The translations under genes were made by a program, and so were the position numbers. A stretch of DNA of 64,000 bases, taken from positions 1,658,405-1,722,404 of the forward strand of contig NZ_KI912105.1 of NCBI RefSeq assembly GCF_000517065.1, in the 5' to 3' direction. The notes below the pieces were generated by a model that did no database searches, had not been told where the DNA came from, and saw only the letters and a list, made by a program, of their open reading frames with translations. Origin of the DNA: Alkaliflexus imshenetskii DSM 15055. Its GTDB lineage: Bacteria > Bacteroidota > Bacteroidia > Bacteroidales > Marinilabiliaceae. Below, one piece after another: positions 19,733-26,881 of the stretch (within the stretch, counting starts at the first letter, position 1; each line of letters opens with the position of its first letter).

Positions 19733-20571
19733 ATGCTCAATAACGATTTCTTAATAGCCATAAACGCCGCCATAAAGGCAGGAGAACTGATAATGAGCGT
19801 CTATCGAAGTGATGACAAATCGGTATCCAGCAAAGAGGATCTCTCACCAGTTACCCGTGCCGACATGCTCAGTCACAAGTATATTGTTGACACACTGTCA
19901 CACACGCCATGGCCGGTTCTCAGCGAAGAGGGAAACCCCACACAGTGGAGCGAAATAAAAAAAATAACCGATACTGGCTCATCGACCCACTGGATGGCAC
20001 CAGGGATTTTATAAATGGGAATGACGAGTTTACCGTTAACATCGCACTTGTTGAGAACAACCGACCCACCACAGGCATCATTTATGTGCCGTGCAAAGCT
20101 GAATTATTCGCCGGAATAAAGGGCAGTGGTGCGTGGCATCTTAAAAACATCACACCTGATACATCTGTATCATCTGAGCGATTTATGCAAGAAGCGCAAA
20201 AGCTCCCATACCTAAAGCAAAACAATGACTTCACCATTGTGGGCAGCAAAAGCCACTTTACACCCCAAACTGAAAGCTTCATAGCCCGAATAAGCCAATA
20301 TGTTTCTCCGGTCTGTTTTGTGAGGGCTGGAAGTGCTCTTAAATTCTGCCGGATTGCCACCGGAGAGGCCGACCTCTATCCACGTATGGACAGCATCATG
20401 GAGTGGGATACTGCTGCCGGACAAGCCATAGTGGAAGCTGCCGGTGGACATGTGCGCCGCTGGCCCGATGGAGAACCATTAATGTGTAACAATGCGGACA
20501 TGCGAAATTCTGAATTCATCGCCATTGCACCGGGGAGAGATATCAGCATGTTTTTTGAATCTCTGGGATAA
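19733..20571 (+). CDS. cysQ: 3'(2'),5'-bisphosphate nucleotidase CysQ, interrupted by a -1 frameshift in an A8 run
   Basis: The N-terminal part (from ATG 19733) reads as an inositol-monophosphatase-superfamily protein through SEEGNPTQWSEIKK. It loses homology at the A8 run near 19957-19964. The continuation YWLIDPLDGTRDFI, containing the metal-binding DPLDGT motif, lies in the -1 frame and runs to 20571 (with WDTAAGQAIVEAAGG, the second motif). Joined by one re-read base the product is about 279 residues, the usual CysQ length. It hydrolyses PAP to AMP, recycling the by-product of sulfate assimilation or sulfation. The zero-frame sequence at the junction is A-AAA-AAA, a slippery heptamer. A real mutation, slippage or a homopolymer sequencing error are all possible. 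Confidence 0.83.
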
Positions 20572-20640
20572 ACGCTGCATATTTGCACTTCCATTTTTAT
20601 TCCCAAAACAATCTATTATCAATCAAGAATCACAAATAGA

Positions 20641-21009
20641 ATGACATCCAACAAACAAACTGCCATTATCGACCTCGAAGAGATGGTTTTTTACGCATAC
20701 CACGGCTGCTTTAAAGAGGAACAGGTTGTTGGCAACAGCTTCATTGTAAACATATCACTGGAAACTGAAGTGAGTAAACCAATGCTGACCGATAACATAA
20801 AAGATGCGCTAAATTATGTGAACGTATACAACGCTGTGAAAGAGGAGATGGCCATCAACTCCCATCTTCTGGAACACCTCACGGCACGCATCATCAACCG
20901 CCTTTTTGAACAGTTCTCTGCCATATTACATGCTACCGTGAAAGTGTCGAAAATGAATCCCCCCATGGGAGGTCAAATGAAGAGTGTCAGCGTAACCCTG
21001 AAGCGTTAG
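20641..21009 (+). CDS. folB: Dihydroneopterin aldolase
   Basis: A 122-residue protein of normal FolB length. It begins TAIIDLEEMVFYAYHGCFKEE, with the Tyr/His active-site region (YAYHG) and the conserved Glu after it. The C-terminal KVSKMNPPMGGQMKSVSVTL block is typical of the tunnel-fold family. It converts dihydroneopterin to 6-hydroxymethyl-dihydropterin in folate synthesis. It follows cysQ after 69 bases and precedes the CWC gene by 4, so all may be one transcript. Confidence 0.93.
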   Translation: MTSNKQTAIIDLEEMVFYAYHGCFKEEQVVGNSFIVNISLETEVSKPMLTDNIKDALNYVNVYNAVKEEMAINSHLLEHLTARIINRLFEQFSAILHATVKVSKMNPPMGGQMKSVSVTLKR

Positions 21010-21213
21010 TTTTATGACGGGAAGTCAGATTCTGGAAACATGTCCGAAATGCGGCAAACGTTTTGAGTGTTGTCACAGCAGTCAAAACACCTGCTGGTGT
21101 AAGTCTGTCAAAGTAAATAAAGAGACCTTATCATCCATCGCCATGAGATACGACAGGTGTCTTTGTCCCGATTGTCTGAACCTATTCGCACCTGACACGC
21201 TTCAACAGAATGA

Positions 21214-21218
21214 GTCAT
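21214..21218. repeat. Target-site duplication of IS21, left copy (GTCAT)
   Basis: Identical to 23833-23837 at the other end. Joining across the element restores an uninterrupted CWC reading frame, which independently confirms the boundaries. Confidence 0.88.
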
Positions 21219-21223
21219 TGGGT

Positions 21224-21267
21224 ATTTCGGTCATATTTGTGCCAGGCATTTCGGTCAAAATGTGCCA
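21224..21267. repeat. IS21 left terminal repeats L1 and L2
   Basis: L1 (21224-21244) and L2 (21248-21267) share ATTTCGGTC...TGTGCCA and are 3 bases apart. They mirror R5 and R4 at the right end, which have the same 3-base spacing. Confidence 0.75.
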
Positions 21268-21300
21268 GTCTGAGAGATGGTGCAATAGTACAAAAAAATG

Positions 21301-22038
21301 CTATTCGCTTGCTAAAATGCCCTTCCTTAATGAGGGTCCATTTAGGTCAATTCGATGAGAGGAGTTTACCAGTCGGTCGAGTATTGCATCCGCAATCGTT
21401 CCTTCCCCGATAATGTCGTACCAAACCGAGACAGGTATTTGTGAAGCCACAATCGTTGTTTTCTTACCGTGTCTGTCTTCTATTATATCCATTAGCGACT
21501 CTCGGTCCTGCTTATCAAAAGCTTGCAGCCCAAAATCATCTAATATGAGAACATCCGTTTTGGCTAATTTATTGATGTCATTCATATACGTCCCATCCAT
21601 TCTTGATATCTTAAGTCGCTTAAATAATCTGGATGTAATTGCATAAACCACCTTGTATTCCATCATACAAGCCTGATGGCCAAGAGCCTGAGCAAGGAAG
21701 CTCTTTCCAACCCCTGTTAGCCCGGTTATTATAACGTTTTCGTTTCTCTTGATAAAATCAAGCGAGGCCAGCCGTTGGAACATGTTTTTATCAAGCGTTC
21801 TGGTGGCACTGTAATCGATGTCTGCAAGTGTGGCATTTTGTCTGAACCCGGCATGTTTAATAAGTCTGTTGATTTTCTTATTCTGACGCTCCTCCCATTC
21901 ATGATCGGTAAGTAAGGCCAGGTATTCATCCGCAGTCAAAGTGTCTAACTGATTATTTTTGACGTGCTGTAAATGCAAGTTTGCCATAGCGTTGATTCGC
22001 ATATGGCGAAGTTTTTCTACTGTTTGATTGTTGTTCAT
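21301..22038 (-). CDS. istB: IS21 transposition helper ATPase IstB
   Basis: A 245-residue AAA+ protein. The Walker A motif GLTGVGKSFLAQALG lies about residues 108-122 and Walker B is VLILDDFG about 164. It is DnaC-like and assembles on target DNA to stimulate IstA. It starts 10 bases after the istA stop, as is usual for the pair. Its 3' end overlaps the antisense tail of the interrupted CWC frame. Confidence 0.93.
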   Translation of the reverse strand: MNNNQTVEKLRHMRINAMANLHLQHVKNNQLDTLTADEYLALLTDHEWEERQNKKINRLIKHAGFRQNATLADIDYSATRTLDKNMFQRLASLDFIKRNENVIITGLTGVGKSFLAQALGHQACMMEYKVVYAITSRLFKRLKISRMDGTYMNDINKLAKTDVLILDDFGLQAFDKQDRESLMDIIEDRHGKKTTIVASQIPVSVWYDIIGEGTIADAILDRLVNSSHRIDLNGPSLRKGILASE

Positions 22039-22048
22039 GTTTATTGGT

Positions 22049-23596
22049 TTATTTATAGTTAGTTGCCCCTCTTAAATTGCTATGAGTGGGTATATGAGAT
22101 GCTCTTTGATTATCCGGCTCCTCAACAAAAACGTCCCGTTTATTCTTAAGAATGTTTTTAAGTCGTCCATAGGAGTGTATGCCGACATCAAGAGCCAATT
22201 TACAAGCATTGTTGAGCCTTTCGACACCATAGATCCGATGCAATTGGATTACGCCCATGGCTCTCTTGTAAATGACTTCCGGATAAGATTGATTATCAAA
22301 CAAACTGGCTACAAAATCATGGACGTTAACTCCATGCTTTAGTGCCTTGTTCTTAAAAAATTCAGGGCTCCACTCAAGATAGGCTTTGTGTGTGCTACAC
22401 AAGTGGCTTTTATCGGTATTGTACTCGCCTGGAGAAGGGTTTCTTTGGTGGTAAGCAATACGCTGTTGATTGTAAAAAACCTCAACACTCGATCCGGCAT
22501 AATGGATTTGAGTTCTTTTACCGATATAACGATAGGGAACGCTGTAGTAATTGTTGTCCGGAGAGAAATAAACATATCCGGTTTTTTGGACCTTAGCCCT
22601 GCGATATCCTTTTATCTCATATCGTGTTGAAGGAAGCGGCTTAAGGTGCTGCCTCTCTAATGTTTGGAAAAGCTCTCGCCTACTGCATGAGCGCCGTTGT
22701 AACAACATGTTATTATAGCCTACAAGGTGTTTTTGGATCTCTTTATTAAGGTCATCCAGAGAAAAGAAGGTCATGTTGCGTATGGGGTAATAAATTCGTT
22801 GATAGGATAAGTTTACGGCATTTTCCACTAATGCTTTATCCTGCGGGGCGTATCCACGAGCCGGATTTACTACGCTGTTGTAATGACTCGCAAAATCTAA
22901 AAATGATCGATTGATACGAGGCTCGTATTTACTGGCTTTAGTAACTGCTGACTTTAGATTATCTGATACAATGGCCTGGGGAACGCCCCCAAAGTATGAC
23001 AAGGCATTGGCAGTGCACTTTATTAAGGATTCCATAGTTTGGTCAGGACAAGCCTCAACGTAAGTGTACTGACTGCAGGGCAAAATAGCCACAAACACCT
23101 CTACGGCCTGGATTTCCCCGGTATACTTATCAACTATTGTAAGCTTCTTGCCGGCGAAGTCAATGTAGAGTTCATAACCGGGCTTGTGGGGAAGTTTCAT
23201 CGAGCCCTTCTCTTTAGAGTACTTCCTTTGGTAGTGCTCGACAAATTGAGTGTAACTGTATGGCTCTTTAGCTGATGACTTATATTCAGAGTAATGATGC
23301 AGTAGCGTAAACCCAGGATGATTTGGTTCTGCATGCATATTAGTGAAGAACTGCATCAGTTCATCAAAGCGAGGATTCTTTATGGTGGTGTGGCCCGGGA
23401 ATAGCTGGGCAAGCTCATAATTGGAAAGCTTTAGGAGTTCTTCTATGCCATGCTTGCACGCCTTAAACTGCCTTACATAACTGTTTATAGTGTTGCGATG
23501 AATGCCTAGAGTATCAGATATCCGACGATTACTTATGCCATCAATGTGCAACCGTAAAATTTGCTTTAGTTCCATAAGATCAAGAATGTGTGCCAT
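22049..23596 (-). CDS. istA: IS21 transposase IstA
   Basis: The frame is open to 23650, but the upstream 18 codons overlap the terminal repeat array. The ATG at 23596 (MAHILDLMELKQILRL) gives the normal N-terminal helix-turn-helix, GISNRRISDTLGIHRNTINSYV. The product is about 515 residues. The catalytic integrase-like domain spans about residues 105-290 (YELYIDFAGKKL, VSDNLKSAV, PQDKALVENAV), giving the DDE residues. It cuts and joins the element ends. No internal stop or frameshift is seen, so the element looks intact. Confidence 0.92.
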   Translation of the reverse strand: MAHILDLMELKQILRLHIDGISNRRISDTLGIHRNTINSYVRQFKACKHGIEELLKLSNYELAQLFPGHTTIKNPRFDELMQFFTNMHAEPNHPGFTLLHHYSEYKSSAKEPYSYTQFVEHYQRKYSKEKGSMKLPHKPGYELYIDFAGKKLTIVDKYTGEIQAVEVFVAILPCSQYTYVEACPDQTMESLIKCTANALSYFGGVPQAIVSDNLKSAVTKASKYEPRINRSFLDFASHYNSVVNPARGYAPQDKALVENAVNLSYQRIYYPIRNMTFFSLDDLNKEIQKHLVGYNNMLLQRRSCSRRELFQTLERQHLKPLPSTRYEIKGYRRAKVQKTGYVYFSPDNNYYSVPYRYIGKRTQIHYAGSSVEVFYNQQRIAYHQRNPSPGEYNTDKSHLCSTHKAYLEWSPEFFKNKALKHGVNVHDFVASLFDNQSYPEVIYKRAMGVIQLHRIYGVERLNNACKLALDVGIHSYGRLKNILKNKRDVFVEEPDNQRASHIPTHSNLRGATNYK

Positions 23597-23642
23597 ATCG
23601 CTTTTTATGGCGATATAGAAAATTAAACTTGATCTCTCAAAC

Positions 23643-23823
23643 TGGCACAAATCAAACCGAAATCTTGAGCCTTAAGCGGCTCTCCAAAATGGCACAGTTC
23701 GAACCGAAATAATTGGCACAGTTCGAACCGAAACAGAAAGGGGCAATCCTGTTGCGACTTTTTCAAAACCTGGCCTTGGCTCGTGGCACATTTTGGCCGA
23801 AATTAGTGGCACATTTTGAACCG
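23643..23823. repeat. IS21 right-end array of five transposase-site-like repeats
   Basis: Five copies in inverted orientation: 23643-23663, 23690-23710, 23714-23734, 23784-23803 and 23807-23823. They begin TGGCACA and end near CCGAAAT or CCG. The middle two are nearly identical. The array lies upstream of istA, so it may also affect istA expression. Confidence 0.75.
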
Positions 23824-23832
23824 TTTTATCCA

Positions 23833-23837
23833 GTCAT
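23833..23837. repeat. Target-site duplication of IS21, right copy (GTCAT)
   Basis: Right-hand copy of the 5-bp duplication. Bases 23838-23884 after it are the displaced 3' end of the CWC gene. Confidence 0.88.
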
Positions 23838-23884
23838 CTGAACCGAGGCTCAGTTCTTCAAAAAATCCCATCAATAACAAATAA
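23833..23884 (+). pseudogene. Displaced 3' end of the CWC gene
   Basis: Contains the second GTCAT copy, then 47 bases that encode SEPRLSSSKNPINNK plus the TAA at 23882-23884 when fused to the upstream half. It has no start codon of its own. Confidence 0.6.
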
Positions 23885-23898
23885 AAAACACCCCACCA

Positions 23899-23930
23899 TT
23901 GCAGGCAAACCAAATAATTTTGTATTTTTG
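23899..23930 (+). promoter_or_regulatory. Promoter of tRNA-Cys
   Basis: TTG at 23899-23901 is followed after 21 bases by TATTTTTG (23923-23930), an exact TAnnTTTG match. It lies 13 bases before the tRNA and was left intact by the IS21 insertion. Confidence 0.65.
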
Positions 23931-23943
23931 TGCCACCTGAAAG

Positions 23944-24014
23944 GGTCGGTTGGCCGAGTGGCTAGGCAGCGGTCTGCAAAACCGCGTACGGCGGTTCGAA
24001 TCCGCCACCGACCT
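23944..24014 (+). tRNA. tRNA-Cys (anticodon GCA)
   Basis: Cloverleaf of 71 bases. Acceptor stem GGTCGGT pairs with ACCGACC, the D arm contains GGCCGAGTGGCTAGGC, and the anticodon stem-loop CGGTCTGCAAAACCG has GCA in the loop. The T arm contains GGTTCGAATCC and the discriminator base is U73, as required for cysteine tRNAs. The CCA end is not encoded. Confidence 0.96.
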
Positions 24015-24019
24015 CAACA

Positions 24020-24066
24020 AAAAAACTCCATTACAACGCATCGCTGTAATGGAGTTTTTGATTTTT
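24020..24066. terminator. Bidirectional terminator after tRNA-Cys
   Basis: Arms AAACTCCATTACA and TGTAATGGAGTTT enclose a short loop. A T tract follows on the plus strand, and seven Ts follow on the minus strand. It can end the tRNA transcript and, on the other strand, polysaccharide unit A as it stood before IS66 inserted between them. Confidence 0.8.
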
Positions 24067-24183
24067 CTGAATCAACCTGAAACCGGCCTTAAACACCTAT
24101 TTCCGGACTATCCAAATATCCTGAGGAATAGATTTACCTGATTGTAATGCTGGCTCAATATCTGAACATTGCCTGAGTTCAGC

Positions 24184-24191
24184 TTTAAAAC
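24184..24191. repeat. Target-site duplication of IS66, left copy (TTTAAAAC)
   Basis: A perfect 8-bp match to 26851-26858, the length expected for IS66. Confidence 0.92.
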
Positions 24192-24255
24192 GTAAGCATT
24201 CGGCCTAGTACATATTGTCATCAAAGCTAAGCAGTCGTTTCTTTGAAGGCAAAAA

Positions 24256-24615
24256 ATGAGGATGACACATACGACCTTCAAGCAACTCTATCAAGAGTAT
24301 CAGGAATCCAGTTTAAGCGTACGAGACTTCTGCTCCAATCAGGCTTTATCCCCTTCTACTTTTTATTACTGGAGAAAGCAGTTGGGGAATACAGCGCAAG
24401 AAGCACCTGAGCGCTTTGTTCCACTGGTAATCGACTCGGCACCGACGCAAAAAACAAAACACAACAAGCACGTTGCGATAGCCACGAACAAAACCGATGG
24501 TTTAAGCATTTCACAGGCACCTGTTGAACTTGTCTTTCCCAACGGAACAAAGATGGTAATCCGCGAAAACATCGACCTGCGATTATTAAAAGCAATTGTT
24601 CACCTCTTTGATTAA
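24256..24615 (+). CDS. tnpA: IS66 accessory protein TnpA (Orf1)
   Basis: A 119-residue protein. The N-terminal helix-turn-helix (SLSVRDFCSNQALSPSTFYYW) is typical of the IS66 Orf1 family. The C-terminal VELVFPNGTKMVIRENIDLRLLKAIV block is also shared by the family. It is required for transposition, probably as a DNA-binding accessory. It is followed 6 bases later by tnpB. Confidence 0.88.
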   Translation: MRMTHTTFKQLYQEYQESSLSVRDFCSNQALSPSTFYYWRKQLGNTAQEAPERFVPLVIDSAPTQKTKHNKHVAIATNKTDGLSISQAPVELVFPNGTKMVIRENIDLRLLKAIVHLFD

Positions 24616-24621
24616 TGGCCG

Positions 24622-24987
24622 ATGTTTCATTTGCATGGAAAACTCAAATACTTTCTATATCCTGCAGCCGTTGATATGCGCAAGAGTTTTTACACCCTCA
24701 GCGGTATCGTCACCTCATTAATGAAGCGTGAGGTACAAAGTGGCGAGGTCTTTATTTTCGTCAACAAGCGACTTACCACTATGAAGATACTGCACCTGGA
24801 GCATGGCGGTTTAGTAATCTATCACAAGAAGCTCGACAGTGGCGTTTTTAAGTTGCCCACCTTTGATGACAGCTTGCCTTCTGTTGCTATCGACTGGCAG
24901 GATTTAATGATGATAGTGAAAAATGTTACCCCCAGAAAACGACGTTTGAAACCGCGACAAAAAGAAGCACTTTTTCAGGATTATTAG
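24622..24987 (+). CDS. tnpB: IS66 accessory protein TnpB (Orf2-like)
   Basis: A 121-residue protein of the IS66 Orf2 family. It shows YPAAVDMRKSFYTLSGIV at the start and a central KILHLEHGGLVIYHKKLDSG corresponding to the family's conserved block. It is unrelated to the RNA-guided TnpB of IS200/IS605. It is needed for transposition, with unknown biochemical role, and lies between tnpA and tnpC in the standard order. Confidence 0.9.
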   Translation: MFHLHGKLKYFLYPAAVDMRKSFYTLSGIVTSLMKREVQSGEVFIFVNKRLTTMKILHLEHGGLVIYHKKLDSGVFKLPTFDDSLPSVAIDWQDLMMIVKNVTPRKRRLKPRQKEALFQDY

Positions 24988-25050
24988 CTTGTTAAAATTG
25001 GCTGCAAGCCTTGGTTTTACTACCTTTAAGCTCGTAATCAAACAGGGATA

Positions 25051-26724
25051 ATGAGCGATTTATCAAGCGACAACGACAAGTTGGTTCAGGCGCTTCTTCA
25101 GGAAAGAGACGAACTCTTCCAGGAGCTTTCCCGGCTGCGAAAAATCGACAATGGTACCCTGGACACCCTCGAAGCCCAGAACCAAAAACTGAGCTCTGAA
25201 GTCGTTCAAAAGGATCAGGAAATTAAGAAGCTCACCGATCAACTGGCCTGGTTTCGCCACAAGTTTTTTAGCAAGTCCTCAGAGAAGTTCATAAAAGAAG
25301 ACCCCAACCAAAGAAAGCTTGACTTTGATGGGATTGATGCTCTGCCCCAAGAGAAGATCGCTATTGAAAAAGCTGAAATGGAGTTGATCGAGTACGAGCG
25401 TCGTAAAGTTGTTCGGGAAAAGAAGAGCGCCGTTCGTCTTCCTTTGCCAGAGCATCTCAGACGCGAGATCGAAGTCATAGAGCCCGAAGACCTGCGAGCC
25501 AACTGGGTTCGTATTGGCATAGAAGCAACTGAAATCCTCGAGTTTAAGCCCGGAGAGCTGTATGTGCGTCGCATAGAGCGTCCCAAATACGCCGTTAAAC
25601 CCATAGCCGCCCAGGCACAAGACCAATCCGAACAAGAAGAAGCACCTGCCGTACGTATCGCACCTATGCCTTTGCTGCCGTTGCCCCGCAGCAATGCCGG
25701 TGCTTCTTTGTTGGCAGAACTGTTGATGAACAAATATTTTTATCATTTGCCATTTCATCGGCAGATTGCTATGCTCAAAATGGTCGATGTTAAGCTGCCT
25801 GCATCAACGGTTAATGGTTGGTTCCAAGGAGGGAGTGATTTACTTCGTGCCCTTTATCTTCGTTTAAAGGATCTTGTTTTAGAATCGGACTACATTCAGG
25901 TAGATGAGAGCACCATACCGGTGGTAGACAATGAAAAACACAAAGCCACTAAAGCCTATCTATGGATGGTTCGTTCCGTTATGAACAACCTTGTATTCTT
26001 TCACTACGACAAAGGCTCCCGGGCCCAAAAGGTAGTCGTGGATCTCTTAAAGCATTTTCAGGGAGCCGTTCAAACTGACGGGTACCAGGCATACTCCATC
26101 TACGAGCAAAAGAAAGGTGTTTTGCTGCTTGGGTGCTGGGCACACGCACGCCGTAAATTCACCGAAAGCTTCCTGGAAGACAAAAACGGAGCAGAGTATG
26201 CTTTGGCACAAATTGCCAAATTGTACCAGGTGGAGCAAATGGCCAACGATGAATCCATGACGTACGAACAACGTTCAGAGCTGCGAAAAAGGTTGGCTTA
26301 CCCAATCATGCGTGGATTTGAGAAATGGATTGTGGCTTATCACCCCAAAGCCATACCCGGTGGCCGCATGAGCAAGGCCTTGAGCTATACCTACAATCTC
26401 TTTGAGCGCTTATCTCGCTATCACTTGGATGGTCGATACCTTCCAGACAACAATTTGGCCGAAAATGCCATCCGTCCTTTGGCTGTGGGTCGAAAAGGAT
26501 TTCTGTTTTGCGGCAACCACGAGTCGGCCGAAAATGCGGCCATTATGTATTCGTTGCTGGGCTGCTGCAAGGCCTGCGATGTGAACCCCAGAGAATGGTT
26601 AACGGATGTCTTTAGTAAGATTGCTTTGTACAACAACAATTATGAACTGGACTTAGCAGATCTTTTGCCACACAATTGGAAACTCTCAAACAAGTGTCAG
26701 AATTTTCCAAAGGATTCCAACTAA
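25051..26724 (+). CDS. tnpC: IS66 transposase TnpC
   Basis: A 557-residue transposase of normal IS66 length. It has an N-terminal coiled coil about residues 5-70, a linker, a zinc-binding/HTH region, and a DDE catalytic domain from about 200. Visible catalytic context includes YIQVDESTIPV, AVQTDGYQAYSIY, GCWAHARRKF and DNNLAENAIRPLAVGRKGFLF. The reading frame is intact. It performs strand cleavage and transfer of the element. Confidence 0.95.
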   Translation: MSDLSSDNDKLVQALLQERDELFQELSRLRKIDNGTLDTLEAQNQKLSSEVVQKDQEIKKLTDQLAWFRHKFFSKSSEKFIKEDPNQRKLDFDGIDALPQEKIAIEKAEMELIEYERRKVVREKKSAVRLPLPEHLRREIEVIEPEDLRANWVRIGIEATEILEFKPGELYVRRIERPKYAVKPIAAQAQDQSEQEEAPAVRIAPMPLLPLPRSNAGASLLAELLMNKYFYHLPFHRQIAMLKMVDVKLPASTVNGWFQGGSDLLRALYLRLKDLVLESDYIQVDESTIPVVDNEKHKATKAYLWMVRSVMNNLVFFHYDKGSRAQKVVVDLLKHFQGAVQTDGYQAYSIYEQKKGVLLLGCWAHARRKFTESFLEDKNGAEYALAQIAKLYQVEQMANDESMTYEQRSELRKRLAYPIMRGFEKWIVAYHPKAIPGGRMSKALSYTYNLFERLSRYHLDGRYLPDNNLAENAIRPLAVGRKGFLFCGNHESAENAAIMYSLLGCCKACDVNPREWLTDVFSKIALYNNNYELDLADLLPHNWKLSNKCQNFPKDSN

Positions 26725-26782
26725 ATCCAACTTATTCCAAAAGATTCTAATAGATTCCACTACACTTTAGAACACTTCACCA

Positions 26783-26814
26783 CCCTAGGTCGGCCTTCCG
26801 GCTTAGGGATTTTT
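26783..26814 (+). terminator. Terminator of the IS66 operon
   Basis: An 11-bp stem (CCCTAGGTCGG with CCGGCTTAGGG, two G-U pairs) and a CCTT loop, followed by ATTTTT, about 60 bases after tnpC. Confidence 0.65.
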
Positions 26815-26850
26815 CTTACTTTTACAATACGTGGCAGACCGAATGCATAC

Positions 26851-26858
26851 TTTAAAAC
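26851..26858. repeat. Target-site duplication of IS66, right copy (TTTAAAAC)
   Basis: Right-hand copy, 24 bases beyond the stop codon of the last gene of polysaccharide unit A. Confidence 0.92.
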
Positions 26859-26881
26859 TGCTATCATGAATGGGAAAATAA

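Larger units (their letters stand above)
21014..21358 (+). pseudogene. Cysteine-rich CWC-type zinc-ribbon gene, interrupted by IS21
   Basis: The conserved part is intact: CPKCGKRFEC, then CWCKS, then CLCPDCL, the spacing of the small Cys_rich_CWC family. The IS21 element begins at 21219, so the last 47 or so codons of the present frame are element DNA. Removing the element and one copy of the 5-bp duplication joins QNES to SEPRLSSSKNPINNK and a stop at 23882-23884, giving an original protein of about 83 residues. Because only a non-conserved tail is replaced, the current product may still fold. Function of the family is unknown. Confidence 0.75.
21219..23832 (-). mobile_element. IS21-family insertion sequence, complete, 2614 bp
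   Basis: The ends are TGGGTATTTCGGTC on the left and, read inward from the right, TGGATAAAACGGTT. The flanks carry a 5-bp duplication, GTCAT, at 21214-21218 and 23833-23837. Inside are istA and istB on the minus strand in the standard order. About 22-bp motifs with the core TTCGGT...TGTGCCA repeat at both ends, two on the left and five on the right, as IS21 elements use multiple transposase sites. Length, coding content and duplication size all fit. The insertion is within the CWC gene. Confidence 0.93.
24192..26850 (+). mobile_element. IS66-family insertion sequence, complete, 2659 bp
   Basis: The inverted ends start GTAAGCATTCGGCCT on the left and, read inward from the right, GTATGCATTCGGTCT. 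Both continue to a shared TATTGT about 25 bases in. The perfect 8-bp duplication outside and three intact genes inside (tnpA, tnpB, tnpC) show a complete, probably recent insertion. It landed between the tRNA-Cys terminator and the 3' end of unit A without breaking a gene. Confidence 0.95.

Noticed and set aside
23597-23650. Upstream extension of istA
   Set aside because: It overlaps terminal repeat R1; the start at 23596 gives the normal transposase N-terminus.
24622-24987. RNA-guided nuclease TnpB
   Set aside because: The name is shared, but this is the 121-residue IS66 accessory protein with no RuvC-like motifs.
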